The notes under the pieces: model-generated
What the model was told of the DNA's origin: nothing
Database searches by the model: none
Seen by the model: only the letters and a program-made list of their open reading frames with translations
Assembly: GCF_004362825.1 (NCBI RefSeq)
Contig: NZ_SNXZ01000003.1
Span: 348,784 to 412,783, forward strand
Direction: 5' to 3'
Length of the DNA: 64,000 bases
Origin: Labedaea rhizosphaerae
GTDB lineage: Bacteria > Actinomycetota > Actinomycetes > Mycobacteriales > Pseudonocardiaceae
Shown: piece after piece, positions 1 to 9,578 of the stretch
Layout: each line of letters opens with the position of its first letter
Position numbering within the stretch: position 1 is the first letter of the stretch
Translations under genes and position numbers: made by a program

Positions 1-878
1 TTCCGGCGCAGCACCCCGAACCCGCGGCGTTGCGCCGACGCGTCCCGCATCGCGACCTCGAGCGCGTAGGACACCGTGCGCCCGGCCCCGGACAACGCCC
101 TGGACAACTCGAACCGGTCGGCGAGGCCCAGCGCGGCCGCGACCTCGTCACCGTCCTGCGGGCGCACCACGTCGACCGCGCGGCCGGTGAGCCGGCGCAG
201 CTCGGTCCTGGTGTTCAACAACAACTCGTGGGCTTGGCGCACTTCCGCGCTCGGCCGGTCCACCAGCTGACCGTCGGCGAGCGCGGTCAGCAGCCCGATG
301 TCGCGCAGCCCGCCCTTGCCGTGCTTGAGATCCGGCTCGACGACGTGGGCCACCTCCCCCGCCCGGCGCCACCGCTGCCGCGCGGACTCGACGAGCTCTG
401 CCGCCCGTGCCCGCACGCCCGCGCGCCACCGCTGACGCGCCGCCCCGATCAGCCGGCCGGTGAGGTCGCCGTCCCCCGCGAGGTGCCGCGCGTCGAGCAG
501 CCCCACGGCGACCCGCAGGTCGAACGCGGCGACCTCGACCGCCTCGGCGACCGTGCGCACCGCGTGGTCCAGGCCGATCCGGGCGTTCCACAGCGGGTAC
601 CAGAGCAGTTCGGCAGCCTGGTCGACGCCCTCCACCTTGTCGTGCACCAGCAGCAGGTCCAGGTCCGAGTGCGGCACCAGCTCGCGCCGGCCGAGGCCGC
701 CGAGTGCCACCAGGGCGACGCCGTGCACGGCCGTGTCGATCCCGGCGTGCGCGGCCTGCGCCGTCAGCCAGAACTCGTGCAGATCGGCCAGCGCCTCCCG
801 CAGCACGCGGGGAGGCAGCTGACCGCTCCCGAGCAGCCGGTCCCTGGCCTGCACCAGGTCCAGCGCGGATTCCTGCAC
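1..878 (-). CDS. glnD: [Protein-PII] uridylyltransferase/adenylyltransferase GlnD, 3' part missing
   Basis: Modifies the PII signal protein at its T-loop tyrosine according to glutamine status; in actinobacteria the modification is usually adenylylation. The visible N-terminal 292 residues carry the nucleotidyltransferase signature GGLGRRELVPHSDLDLLLVHD-like motif around residues 55-75, with the paired Asp residues that bind metal, and the KGGLRD motif near residue 205. The GTG start lies 2 bases after the glnB stop codon, so translation is probably coupled. The C-terminal HD and ACT domains lie beyond the left window edge. Identity is secure from motifs and from the amtB-glnB-glnD order. Confidence 0.95.
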   Translation of the reverse strand, partial: MQESALDLVQARDRLLGSGQLPPRVLREALADLHEFWLTAQAAHAGIDTAVHGVALVALGGLGRRELVPHSDLDLLLVHDKVEGVDQAAELLWYPLWNARIGLDHAVRTVAEAVEVAAFDLRVAVGLLDARHLAGDGDLTGRLIGAARQRWRAGVRARAAELVESARQRWRRAGEVAHVVEPDLKHGKGGLRDIGLLTALADGQLVDRPSAEVRQAHELLLNTRTELRRLTGRAVDVVRPQDGDEVAAALGLADRFELSRALSGAGRTVSYALEVAMRDASAQRRGFGVLRR

Positions 879-880
879 GC

Positions 881-1225
<345 letters not shown>

Positions 1226-2593
1226 TCAGCCTTCCTCGCCGATGCGTGCGGGAACCTTGCCTGCCAAGGCATCCGCGTTGCGCCCGATGCTCGATCCGCC
1301 ACCGCGCAAGCCGGTGAACTCGTACGCGCTCTCCGCGTGCTGGTCCTCGTCGATGCCGCCGACCTCCGCGTCGGCATCGGCGCGGAAGCCGATGGTGAAC
1401 TTGATCGCCAGGCCGATCAGCAGCGTCACCACGAACGAGTAGCCGAGCACGGCCCCCGCCGCGACCGCCTGGCGCCAGAGCTGGTCGAACCCGCCGCCGT
1501 ACAACAGGCCGTCGGCGCCCGCGGAGTTCCACGCCGTCGTGCCGAAGAAGCCGATCAGCACGGTGCCGACGATGCCGCCGACCAGGTGCACGCCGACCAC
1601 GTCCAGCGAGTCGTCGAAGCCCAGCTTGTACTTCAGGCTGACCGCGAGCGCGCACACCGCACCGGCGATGATGCCGATCGCGAGCGCGCCGAGCGGGCTG
1701 ACGAAAGCACACGCCGGGGTGATGGCGACGAGCCCGGCCACGGCACCGGACGCGGCGCCGAGGGTGGTCGGCCGACCGTCACGCAGCTGCTCGACCAGCA
1801 GCCAGCCGAGCACGGCCGCCGCGGTGGCCGCGGTGGTGTTGATGAACGCGACCCCGGCCAGGTCGCTCGCGCCGAGCGCCGAGCCCGCGTTGAAGCCGTA
1901 CCAGCCGAACCACAGCAACCCGGCGCCCAGCAGCACGAACGGCAGGTTGTGCGGGCGCATGGGCTCGCGTGGCCAGCCACGGCGCTTGCCGAGCACGATC
2001 GCCAGGGCGAGTCCCGCGGCACCGGCGTTGATGTGCACCGCGGTGCCACCGGCGAAGTCCAGCGCGTGCAGCTTGTTGGCGATCCAGCCGCCGGTGAAGT
2101 CCGCACCGGTGAACCCGTCGAAGGCGAACACCCAGTGCGCCACCGGGAAGTACACGATCGTCACCCAGACCGCGACGAACAGCGTCCACGCCCAGAACTT
2201 GGCGCGATCGGCGATCGCGCCCGAGATCAGGGCGGGCGTGATGATCGCGAACATCAGCTGGAACACGACGAACGAGAGCGCCGGGATCTGGTGGCCCTCC
2301 CACGGCTTCGTCACATCCTCGGCCGCCGCGCCGACCAACGTCCCGACCGTGTTCTTGAGCCCGGCGAAGTCGAAGCCGCCGAACAGGCCGCCGACGTCGT
2401 TGCCGAACGCGATGCTGTAACCGAACAGCACCCACAGCACCGACACCACGGCGAGCGCGATGAAACTCATCATGAGCATGTTGAGGGTGCTCTTGGCGCG
2501 CACCATGCCGCCGTAGAAAAACGCCAGGCCCGGCGTCATGAGCATGACCAGCGCGGCGCTCGCAAGCACCCAAGCGGTATCTCCCGCGTTCAC
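1226..2593 (-). CDS. amtB: Ammonium transporter AmtB
   Basis: Inner-membrane ammonium channel of 455 residues with about 11 hydrophobic segments. The start is GTG at 2593, chosen because GGGAGG lies just upstream and the protein then opens with VNAGDTAWVLASAALV, the normal extracytoplasmic N terminus; the open frame upstream is spurious. Channel histidines are visible in GGTAVHINAG and in VGVHLVGG, and the family motif TPGLAFFYGG is present near residue 21. First gene of the amtB-glnB-glnD operon. GlnB probably blocks the pore at high nitrogen. A candidate GlnR box lies upstream. Confidence 0.96.
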   Translation of the reverse strand: MNAGDTAWVLASAALVMLMTPGLAFFYGGMVRAKSTLNMLMMSFIALAVVSVLWVLFGYSIAFGNDVGGLFGGFDFAGLKNTVGTLVGAAAEDVTKPWEGHQIPALSFVVFQLMFAIITPALISGAIADRAKFWAWTLFVAVWVTIVYFPVAHWVFAFDGFTGADFTGGWIANKLHALDFAGGTAVHINAGAAGLALAIVLGKRRGWPREPMRPHNLPFVLLGAGLLWFGWYGFNAGSALGASDLAGVAFINTTAATAAAVLGWLLVEQLRDGRPTTLGAASGAVAGLVAITPACAFVSPLGALAIGIIAGAVCALAVSLKYKLGFDDSLDVVGVHLVGGIVGTVLIGFFGTTAWNSAGADGLLYGGGFDQLWRQAVAAGAVLGYSFVVTLLIGLAIKFTIGFRADADAEVGGIDEDQHAESAYEFTGLRGGGSSIGRNADALAGKVPARIGEEG

Positions 2594-2638
2594 AGTTCCT
2601 CCCGCGCTCCTTGGATGCCGCAAGCCTCGGAAAGACCT

Positions 2639-2676
2639 GTTTCGCGGGATCGCGTCGCACGTTTCGGGCCGGTGAA
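2639..2676 (-). promoter_or_regulatory. Candidate tandem GlnR boxes upstream of amtB
   Basis: Reading the minus strand, TTCAC-N6-GAAAC-N6-CGCGA-N6-GAAAC occurs 46-83 bases before the amtB start. Actinobacterial GlnR boxes are described as gTnAc-N6-GaAAc, commonly in tandem with 6-base gaps. The 5-6-5-6-5-6-5 spacing is exact here; both b-sites are perfect GAAAC, the first a-site matches 4 of 5 positions and the second a-site is degenerate. Function as a GlnR site is inferred. Confidence 0.6.
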
Positions 2677-2706
2677 CTCCGCACCTGGGCGTGTTACGTC
2701 CGGGTT

Positions 2707-3516
2707 TCAGGGTTTGCGGGCCACCCCGGCGTACTGGCCGTCGGCCCCGGCGTCGCCCAACCGTTCCTCGGGCAGCTCGGGGCGCCAGCGCGATGTGGTG
2801 ACCAGACCGGGTTCGACCAGCTGGTACCCGTCGAAGAAGCGCAGCACCTCGTCGCGGTTGCGCGGGAACACGCTGTTGGACTTGGCCTTGCGCATCATCT
2901 CGGCGACGATGTCCGCGCGGTTGCCGGTCAGCTCGTTGGTCACGTGGCTGACCGCCAGGTGGCTGCCGGGCGCGAGCTGGTCGCGGTAGGCGGCGAAGAT
3001 CCCGAACGGCTGCTGCGCCGGAGCGAGGTAGTGGCCGATGGTGAGCGCGAGCAGGCCGACCGGCCGCGCGAAGTCCAGCAGGCGCCGGGTCACCGGCGAG
3101 CGCAGCACCAGGTCCGGGCGGGCGACGTCGGCCCGGATGATCGCCGCGTTCGGGTTGTCGGCGAGCAGCATCTCGCTGTGCGCGACCGCCACCGGGTCGA
3201 TGTCCACGTAAACCACCCGGCACCTGGGATCGGCCGCCTGTGCGATCTCGTGCACGTTGCCCACCGTCGGGATGCCCGAACCGAGGTCGAGGAACTGCCG
3301 GATCCCCTGCTGCATCATGAACAACACGGCCCGGCGCAGGAACGCCCGGTTCTGCTGCACGTGCCGGCGCGTGTCCGGGTTGACGTCCAGCACCTGCTCG
3401 GCCATGTCGCGGTCGACGGCGAAGTTGTGGCCCCCGCCGAGGATGTAGTCGTAGATCCGCGCGGCGCTCGCCCGTTCCGGGTCGATCCCCTCACCGGGCC
3501 ACGCCGTGTCGGTCAT
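2707..3516 (-). CDS. SAM-dependent methyltransferase, DUF574/Methyltransf_19 type
   Basis: A 269-residue protein of the actinobacterial DUF574 family of putative SAM methyltransferases. Visible motifs are RIYDYILGGGHNF near residue 20, FLDLGSGIPT as glycine-rich SAM motif I, and VVYVDIDPVAVAHS as motif II. The ATG at 3516 is chosen over upstream starts because it fits the family N terminus MTDTAWPGEGIDPERASAARIYDY-like and has GGGAGAAAGG upstream. Its substrate is unknown. It is divergent from the FhuF-like gene, with a shared promoter region around 3517-3583. Confidence 0.85.
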   Translation of the reverse strand: MTDTAWPGEGIDPERASAARIYDYILGGGHNFAVDRDMAEQVLDVNPDTRRHVQQNRAFLRRAVLFMMQQGIRQFLDLGSGIPTVGNVHEIAQAADPRCRVVYVDIDPVAVAHSEMLLADNPNAAIIRADVARPDLVLRSPVTRRLLDFARPVGLLALTIGHYLAPAQQPFGIFAAYRDQLAPGSHLAVSHVTNELTGNRADIVAEMMRKAKSNSVFPRNRDEVLRFFDGYQLVEPGLVTTSRWRPELPEERLGDAGADGQYAGVARKP

Positions 3517-3583
3517 CCCCCGCGCCTTTCTCCCTGAACTGGAAGAGGGCCACCATAATGGACCTATCGACACCCTCATCGCC

Positions 3584-4183
3584 GTGCCAGCCGCCGCCGT
3601 CACCGACGACGCGTGGCTGAGCGCCCAGCTCGCCGCCACCGGCACCCTCTACCGCACGGGTGACCAGGAGGTACGTGGTGTCCTCTGGTGGTACTCGGTG
3701 AGTTCGGTGCTGCTCGGCGCGTGCGTCGATCCCCTGGTCCGCACGGGGGTCGCGGTCGACCCCGGGCCGGCCCACTGCACGCTCTACGTTCACCCGGACG
3801 GCCGGGTGCTCGACGCGCGCTCCACCCGGGTGGCCGGTGACGGCGTGACCGTGCTCGGGCCGTTGCTCGCCGACGCGCTGGGCGTGGCGATCGACGCGGT
3901 GGCGCGGCTCTCGGGGGCGCGGGCCCGCGCGTTGTGGGCCATCGCGACCGACTCGCTGGCCAACCGGATGTTGTGGGCGGGCGCGTCCGAGGCGCTGACC
4001 TCTGAGCTGGCGCGGGCCGTCGGACCCGCCTTGCCGGCGCCACGCTGGGTCGAGGTGGGCGGGCGGACGGTCGTGCGCCGCGCGTCGTGCTGCTTGATCT
4101 ACCTCACGCCCGGCAACGCCAAGTGCGCCAGCTGCCCGCGGCAGCGCCCCGAGGAGCGCCGCCGCAGGCTGCAAGGCGGATAG
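3584..4183 (+). CDS. FhuF-like (2Fe-2S) protein, putative ferric-siderophore reductase
   Basis: The C terminus has the FhuF-type cluster motif C-C-x10-C-x2-C (RASCC ... CASC, residues about 169-184), which in E. coli FhuF binds a 2Fe-2S cluster used to reduce ferric hydroxamates. The rest matches the loose FhuF pattern of about 200-250 residues. The start is uncertain: GTG 3584 gives 199 residues. GTG 3506 is also in frame but would overlap the divergent methyltransferase start and lacks a clear ribosome site. No siderophore transport genes are adjacent, so the substrate is open. Confidence 0.75.
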   Translation: MPAAAVTDDAWLSAQLAATGTLYRTGDQEVRGVLWWYSVSSVLLGACVDPLVRTGVAVDPGPAHCTLYVHPDGRVLDARSTRVAGDGVTVLGPLLADALGVAIDAVARLSGARARALWAIATDSLANRMLWAGASEALTSELARAVGPALPAPRWVEVGGRTVVRRASCCLIYLTPGNAKCASCPRQRPEERRRRLQGG

Positions 4184-4187
4184 CCGA

Positions 4188-5054
4188 CTACTCGGCGGCC
4201 TTGGCGATGGCCTCGAACTGCTCGTCGGTCAGCTCGATCTCGGCCGCCGCCATGTTCTCGGCGAGGTGCTCCGGCGAGCTGGTGCCGGGGATCGGCAGCA
4301 TGACCGGGGAGCGGCGCAGCAGCCAGGCCAGCGCCAGCTGCGCGGGCGTCGCGCCGGTTTCCTTGGCGATGTCGTCCAGCACGCCGCCCGGGCGCGCCAG
4401 CTTGCCGACGCCGACCGGGAACCACGGGATGAAGCCGATACCGTTGGCCTCGGCGTGGTCGAGCACGGCCTCGCTGGCCCGGCTGGCCACGTTGTACATG
4501 TTCTGCACCGACACGATCTCGACCGTCTCGCGGGCTTCCTCGAGCGTCTCGACGTCCACTTCGGACAGTCCGATGTGCCGGATCTTGCCCTCGTCGCGCA
4601 GCGCCTTGAGCTCCCCGACCTGGTCGGCCAGCGGGTAGTCCGGGTCGACCCGGTGCAGCTGGTACAAGTCGATGCGCTCCACGCCCAGCCTGCGCAGGCT
4701 GGTCTCGACCTGCTGGCGCAGGTAGGCGGGCTTGCCGAGCATCGTCCACTCGTCGGGCCCGGTCCGCACGAAGCCGCCCTTGGTGGCGATGACCAGGTCC
4801 TCGGGGTAGGGGTGCAGCGCCTCCTTGATCAGCTCCTCGCTGTAGAAGGGGCCGTAGGAGTCGGCGGTGTCGATGAAGTTGACCCCGCGCGCCACGGCCT
4901 CGCGCAGCACGGCGAGCACGCGGTCGTGGTCCTCCGGCGGCCCCCAGACGCCCTTGCCCACGATCCGCATGGCGCCGTACCCGAGGCGGTTCACCGTCAG
5001 GTCCCCGCCGAGGGCGAACGTGCCGCCGGGTGCCGTCTTGGTCTCAGAAGTCAT
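4188..5054 (-). CDS. Aldo/keto reductase
   Basis: NADPH-dependent oxidoreductase of about 288 residues with the AKR (beta/alpha)8 fold. The catalytic tetrad is visible: Asp in FIDTADSYG, Tyr in the same motif, Lys in VIATKGG and His in LYQLHRVDP. The C-terminal cofactor motif reads PIPGTSSPEHLAEN. The ATG at 5054 begins MTSETKTAPGG; a GTG nine bases upstream (VQDMTSE) has slightly better ribosome-site spacing and is a real alternative. It converges with the FhuF-like gene, 4 bases apart. The substrate cannot be inferred. Confidence 0.88.
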   Translation of the reverse strand: MTSETKTAPGGTFALGGDLTVNRLGYGAMRIVGKGVWGPPEDHDRVLAVLREAVARGVNFIDTADSYGPFYSEELIKEALHPYPEDLVIATKGGFVRTGPDEWTMLGKPAYLRQQVETSLRRLGVERIDLYQLHRVDPDYPLADQVGELKALRDEGKIRHIGLSEVDVETLEEARETVEIVSVQNMYNVASRASEAVLDHAEANGIGFIPWFPVGVGKLARPGGVLDDIAKETGATPAQLALAWLLRRSPVMLPIPGTSSPEHLAENMAAAEIELTDEQFEAIAKAAE

Positions 5055-5202
5055 GTCCTGCACTGCTTTCTTTCGATCCTCGGAAACTTTTTCGGGTTCG
5101 CTGTAACTGTGGTGGGCCGCTCGGCATCCGTTCAGGTGTGGCCATGAGGACCGGCCGGACGGGCGCCGCGTGCTGGGGGTATGCGGCGCGCTCCGGCCGG
5201 CC

Positions 5203-6243
5203 TCACCGCACCCAGCCGGGTGCCGCGTTCTGTCCGGGTGGCAAGGAATCGGTGAACCGGTCGACCAGGTCGTCGGCGCCCGCGTCGGTGAGGCTGCCCC
5301 ACAGCCGCAGGCGGGCCATGCCGCCGTCGGGGAGGATGTCCATGCGCACCTCGGCGACGTCCGCCCCGGGTTCCAGCCGGAACTTGTGACACGTGTCGGG
5401 CTGCAACCTGGTGCGGGGCAACAACTCCACCTCACCGTCGGCACGCAGACCGGTCAACGTCACCCAGCCCGGCGCGTTTCCCTTGAAGTGACTGGTGTCC
5501 AGCTCGGCGAGGTGCACCACACCGTGGCCGGCCAACCGGACCTGCACCCAGTCGTTGCCGTCGTCACGGCGGCGTGCGGTCTCCCACCCGTCGCCCATGA
5601 CCGCGGCGAGGCCAGGCGAGATCAGGTTGGCCGGTGACGAGTAGAACCAGTTGCTACAGCCGCTGATCATCCCGCCGTTGGCCAGCGCGGCGAGGTCGAG
5701 CCAAGTCCGGTCGATCACCCGGGGATCGGGAACCGGCGTGCCGTGCACCCGCAGCCGCGCGACGCCGCCGTCGGGGTGCTGGCGCAGGCGCACGTGGGTG
5801 AACCGCCGGTCCGACAGCACGTCGAACAACGTCCGGGTGTCACCGCTCACCGGCGAGCGGGGCACGAGGTCCACCCAGTCGAGCGCACACAACTCGTCCG
5901 GGCTCGGGTAACCGTCGACGCCGACGGCCTGGACGGACACCTCGGGCGGGTAGTTGCCGGTGAAGAACGCCGTGTCGACCACCACGCCGCTGATCACGCC
6001 GGGCAGCCCCAACCGGACGATGGCCTCGTCGGCGCCGTCGCGGTCGATGCGCCTGCGCCGGGTTTCCCAGCCGTCGTAGACCTGTCCCTTGGCGCCGAAC
6101 GTGCTGGGCTGGAACTGTGGTGGCGCCGCGGTGACCAGGTTCTCCCGCACGGCGAAGAACTCGTCGTTGGCCCACGGCACACCGCCACCCACGGCCCGCG
6201 ACGCGAGATCAGGCAGCAGTACCCAGTCCGGTTCCGCGGTCAC
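5203..6243 (-). CDS. alc: Allantoicase
   Basis: Hydrolyses allantoate to ureidoglycolate and urea in purine/ureide degradation. The 346-residue protein is built of two allantoicase repeats: each half carries a GWET-R-RR motif (near residues 65 and 230) followed by a strand reading 'V-L-' and a TxxFxGN motif (DTAFFTGN in the first half, DTSHFKGN in the second). The N terminus contains LLPDLASRAVGGGVPWANDEFF, typical of the family. GTG 6243 is preceded by GGGGAGGCGGG. It sits 79 bases after allantoinase on the same strand, consistent with consecutive pathway steps. Confidence 0.93.
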   Translation of the reverse strand: MTAEPDWVLLPDLASRAVGGGVPWANDEFFAVRENLVTAAPPQFQPSTFGAKGQVYDGWETRRRRIDRDGADEAIVRLGLPGVISGVVVDTAFFTGNYPPEVSVQAVGVDGYPSPDELCALDWVDLVPRSPVSGDTRTLFDVLSDRRFTHVRLRQHPDGGVARLRVHGTPVPDPRVIDRTWLDLAALANGGMISGCSNWFYSSPANLISPGLAAVMGDGWETARRRDDGNDWVQVRLAGHGVVHLAELDTSHFKGNAPGWVTLTGLRADGEVELLPRTRLQPDTCHKFRLEPGADVAEVRMDILPDGGMARLRLWGSLTDAGADDLVDRFTDSLPPGQNAAPGWVR

Positions 6244-6322
6244 TGTCCCGCCTCCCCGGAGTCTTCTCCGCCGGTTGTGCAGGTTGAGGTGCGGTTGGCA
6301 GCGCCTCGGCTTGACCCTGCCG

Positions 6323-7630
6323 TCATCTGTCCTCCCGGGTGAGCAGGCGGCCGCGTGGGTGATCGCCGGTGACCTCGTCGCCACGAAGCCAGGTCGACCG
6401 CACCAGGCCGCGCAACGCGAGCCCGTCGTACGCCGTGACCGGGTTGCGGTGGTGCAGCCGCGCCGCGTCCACCGTGAACTCGGCGTCCGGGTCGAACACG
6501 CACAGGTCCGCGTCGAACCCCGGCGCGATGCGGCCCTTGTGCCGCAGACCGACCAGCTCTGCCGGCCGTCGCGCCATCCACCGCACCACGTCGGCGAGCG
6601 GGATGCCCCGAGCCGTCGCCTGTGTCCACATGGCCGACAACCCGACCTGCACGCCCGCTATTCCGCCCCAGGCCGTGCCGAAGTCGCCGGTGTTCTTCAG
6701 CTCACGCGTGGCGGGCGAGTGGTCGGAGACCACGCAGTCGACCACCCCGTCGCGCAGGCCCGCCCAGAGCCGGTCCTGGTTGGACTTGTCGCGGATCGGC
6801 GGGCAGCACTTGAACCGGGTCGCCCCGTCCGGGACGTCCTCGGCGGCGAGGCAGAGGTAGTGCGGGCAGGTCTCCGCGGTGACCTGGACCCCCCGTCGGC
6901 GGCCCTCGGCGATCAGGGCCAGACCGTCCGCAGTGGACAGATGGAGGATGTGCACGCGGGCGCGGGCCTTCTCGGCCGCTTCCAGCACCCGTGCGATGGC
7001 GGTGGTCTCGGCCGCCGGCGGCCGCGACGCGACGAAGTCGGCGTAGCGCAGGCCGTGCGGCGCGCCGATGGACCCGGCGTCCTCGGCGTGCACGATCAGC
7101 GTCCCGCCGAACCCGGCGATCACCTCGAGCGCCTGGTCGAGCCCGGCGTCGTCCAGGCAGCCGAACTCGTCGACGCCGGAGTGCAGCGTGAAGCACTTGA
7201 ACCCGAAGACCCCGGCCGCGTGCAGCCGCGGCAGGTCCGCGGCGTTGCCCGGCACGGCGCCGCCCCAGAAGCCGACGTCCACGTGCACCTGGTCTCGTGC
7301 CGCGGCCTGCTTGGCCTGCAGGGCCGCGACGTCGGTGGTCGGCGGAATGCTGTTGAGCGGCATGTCGAGCAGCGTCGTCACGCCCCCGGCGGCGGCCGCG
7401 CGGGTGGCGGTGGCGAAGCCTTCCCATTCGGTGCGGCCGGGCTCGTTGACGTGCACGTGCGTGTCGACGAGGCCGGGCAGCAGCACGACGTCGTCGCCGA
7501 GCGCGATGTCGTCCGGCCCCGGCTCGCCGTAGTCCTCGACGGCCGCGATCCGCCCGTCCCGCACGACGACGCTGCACGCCCGCTCCACGTCGTCGACCAC
7601 TGCCCTGCGCGCTCGAAACACCCGCTCCAC
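6323..7630 (-). CDS. allB: Allantoinase
   Basis: Zinc amidohydrolase (435 residues) opening the hydantoin ring of allantoin to allantoate. Visible features are the metal motif [10 protein letters not shown] (His58 and His60 counted from the chosen start), FKCFTLHSG with the Lys that is carbamylated in this family, LIVHAED, HILHLS and the late Asp in VSDHSPA. GTG 7630 is chosen because the protein then starts directly at the first beta-strand region; GGTAGG lies upstream. First gene of a probable allB-alc unit. Confidence 0.94.
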   Translation of the reverse strand: MERVFRARRAVVDDVERACSVVVRDGRIAAVEDYGEPGPDDIALGDDVVLLPGLVDTHVHVNEPGRTEWEGFATATRAAAAGGVTTLLDMPLNSIPPTTDVAALQAKQAAARDQVHVDVGFWGGAVPGNAADLPRLHAAGVFGFKCFTLHSGVDEFGCLDDAGLDQALEVIAGFGGTLIVHAEDAGSIGAPHGLRYADFVASRPPAAETTAIARVLEAAEKARARVHILHLSTADGLALIAEGRRRGVQVTAETCPHYLCLAAEDVPDGATRFKCCPPIRDKSNQDRLWAGLRDGVVDCVVSDHSPATRELKNTGDFGTAWGGIAGVQVGLSAMWTQATARGIPLADVVRWMARRPAELVGLRHKGRIAPGFDADLCVFDPDAEFTVDAARLHHRNPVTAYDGLALRGLVRSTWLRGDEVTGDHPRGRLLTREDR

Positions 7631-7764
7631 CCGGCCGAACCTACCGGCCCAACACCCTCCCAAGCGCCTCCCCAGCACGCCCCACGGGAATCAGCCCGCT
7701 AAATCCCGCCGAAAGCCGAGAGCAGATGTCGGTTGACCAGGAGGTCTGCGGGCGAGAGGGCCGT

Positions 7765-7781
7765 ATTCATGACTCATGAAT
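7765..7781. promoter_or_regulatory. Perfect 17-bp palindrome at the 3' end of the glxA-type gene
   Basis: ATTCATGA-C-TCATGAAT is a perfect inverted repeat with 8-base arms and a single central base. It overlaps the stop codon of the GlxA-family regulator and lies upstream of allB on the same strand (135 bases before its start). It could be an operator for the allB-alc unit or chance reuse within coding sequence. No protein can be assigned. Confidence 0.35.
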
Positions 7782-8738
7782 GGGTGGGGCGGGTGTGCCT
7801 CGGAAGGTGGCGCGGTAGGCGCTGGGCGAGCGGCCGACGGCGGCGCGCAGGTGCAGGCGCAGGGAGCCGCCAGTGCCGAAGCCCGCTTGCTCGGCGACGC
7901 GATCCACGGGCAGGTCAGTGGATTCCAGCAGGTGACGGGCATGGGCCAGGCGTTGCTGGTTGATCCAGTGCAGCGGCGAGAGGCCGGTTTCCTCGCGGAA
8001 CCGGCGGGTGAAGGTGCGTTTGCTCATCGCCGCCCGCCCGGCGAGGTCGTCGAGGTCGACCTGGCGGTCGAGGTTGGCCAGCAGCCACTCCCGCACCGGG
8101 CCGGTCGAGGCACTGGGCGAGGCGGGCACCGGCCGTTCGATGAACTGGGCCTGGCCGCCCTCGCGGTGTGGCGGCACGACGACCATCCGGGCCGCCTTCG
8201 TGGCCACCGCGGCGCCGTGGTCGCGGCGGATCAGGTGCAGGCACAGGTCGATCCCCGCCGCCTCGCCCGCCGACGTCAGCACGTCGCCGTCGTCGGTGTA
8301 GAGGACGTCCGGATCGAGTCGCACGTGCGGGAAGGCCCGGCGGAACGCCGCCGCCGCGTTCCAGTGCGTCGTCGCCGAGCGGCCGTCCAGGAAGCCCGCG
8401 GCCGCCAACACGAACGCGCCCGTGCAGATGGACGCGACGCGGGTGCCCGGCCGGATCCGGGCGAGCGCGTCGGCCAGCGGACCACGCAACGGCGTCGTCA
8501 GGCCTTCGTCCTTCTCCAGGTGCGACGCCGGGACGATCACCGTGTCCGCCGTCTCCAACAGCTCCGGGCCGTGCTTGACCAGGATCTCGAAGTCCGCTTC
8601 GGCCGGCACCGGCCCGGGCTCGAGCGCGCAGGTCAGCACCTCGTAGCAGTCCCCAGCCGCCGCGAAGACCTGGTGCACGAGGCCGAGCTCCAGCGGCAGC
8701 ACCCCGGTCCGGGCCAACACCACCACACGATGGGTCAT
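7767..8738 (-). CDS. GlxA family AraC-type transcriptional regulator
   Basis: 323 residues with an N-terminal DJ-1/PfpI amidotransferase-like domain (residues about 1-185, with the nucleophile-elbow region ASICTGAFVLAAAGFLDG) and a C-terminal AraC helix-turn-helix pair (about 225-315, AAMSKRTFTRRFREETG and AEQAGFGTGGSLRLH). Such proteins are DNA-binding regulators, not proteases. It starts at ATG 8738. It is divergent from a quinone reductase gene with 69 bases between starts, so it probably regulates that gene; its position inside the ureide cluster also makes allB a possible target. Confidence 0.9.
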   Translation of the reverse strand: MTHRVVVLARTGVLPLELGLVHQVFAAAGDCYEVLTCALEPGPVPAEADFEILVKHGPELLETADTVIVPASHLEKDEGLTTPLRGPLADALARIRPGTRVASICTGAFVLAAAGFLDGRSATTHWNAAAAFRRAFPHVRLDPDVLYTDDGDVLTSAGEAAGIDLCLHLIRRDHGAAVATKAARMVVVPPHREGGQAQFIERPVPASPSASTGPVREWLLANLDRQVDLDDLAGRAAMSKRTFTRRFREETGLSPLHWINQQRLAHARHLLESTDLPVDRVAEQAGFGTGGSLRLHLRAAVGRSPSAYRATFRGTPAPPIHES

Positions 8739-8807
8739 GGCCCGATTTTGACACATGTTGTCTTCGAGCCAGCGGCGACGCGGTGCCCGCGCTGCGACGG
8801 TGAAGGC

Positions 8808-9578
8808 ATGCATGTGTTGTGGGTACTGGCTCATCCAGACGACCGGTCGTTGAACGGCGCGCTGCACCGCGACGGACTCGAGGCGCTCGCCGAGGCCGGG
8901 CACACGGTGGAGGTCTCCGACCTCTACGCCATGAAGTGGAACCCCGTGGTGGACCGCGACGACTTCGGCACCGACGGCGAACGGCTGCACGTCGGCCCCG
9001 CGTCCCGCCAGGCGTTCAAGGAGGGGACGCTGAGCCCCGACATCGCCGAGGAACAAGCGAAGCTGCGACGTGCGAACCTCGTGGTGCTGCAGTTCCCGCT
9101 CTGGTGGTTCGGCATGCCCGCGATCCTCAAGGGCTGGGTGGACCGCGTGTTCGTCAGCGGCTTCGGCTACAGCATCCCCGACCCCGAACGTCCGGGGCGC
9201 AGCAAGCGTTACGGCGACGGCGGCCTCGCGGGCAAGCGGGCGCTGGTCGTGACCACGATCGGCGCGGAGTGGTCGTCGTACCAGCCGCGCGGCATCGACG
9301 GGTCACTGACCGAGCTGCTGTTCCCCTTGCTGCACGGGACTTTCTTCTACACGGGGATGTCGCCGCTGCGGCCGTTCGCGGTGCACGACGCGAACCGGCT
9401 CACCGCCGAGCAGTACCGGACGGCGGCCGCCGCGTTGCGCGAACGCTTGGCGCACATCGAGACCGAGGAGCCGATCCCTTACCGGACGCAGAACAGCGGC
9501 GACTACGACGAGCACATGGTGCTGCGTCCGGAGGTCGCTCCTGGGCGCTCCGGGCTCGGGATTCACCTCGCCGGCTGA
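8808..9578 (+). CDS. NAD(P)H:quinone oxidoreductase, flavodoxin-like fold
   Basis: 256 residues of the MdaB/KefF/NQO group. The N terminus MHVLWVLAHPDDRSLNGAL matches the flavin phosphate loop, and FPLWWFGMPAILKGWVDRVF near residue 105 is the family's flavin-binding motif. It probably reduces quinones or electrophiles by two-electron transfer with FAD or FMN. It is divergent from the GlxA-type regulator. The intergenic region holds TTGACA at 8748-8753 and a GACA-N5-TGTC inverted repeat, a possible control point. Its last 16 bases overlap the convergent DUF6986 gene. Confidence 0.9.
   Translation: MHVLWVLAHPDDRSLNGALHRDGLEALAEAGHTVEVSDLYAMKWNPVVDRDDFGTDGERLHVGPASRQAFKEGTLSPDIAEEQAKLRRANLVVLQFPLWWFGMPAILKGWVDRVFVSGFGYSIPDPERPGRSKRYGDGGLAGKRALVVTTIGAEWSSYQPRGIDGSLTELLFPLLHGTFFYTGMSPLRPFAVHDANRLTAEQYRTAAAALRERLAHIETEEPIPYRTQNSGDYDEHMVLRPEVAPGRSGLGIHLAG

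Noticed and set aside
3506-3583. Longer FhuF-like protein from GTG 3506.
   Set aside because: It would overlap the divergent methyltransferase start and has no ribosome site, and the added residues show no family similarity.
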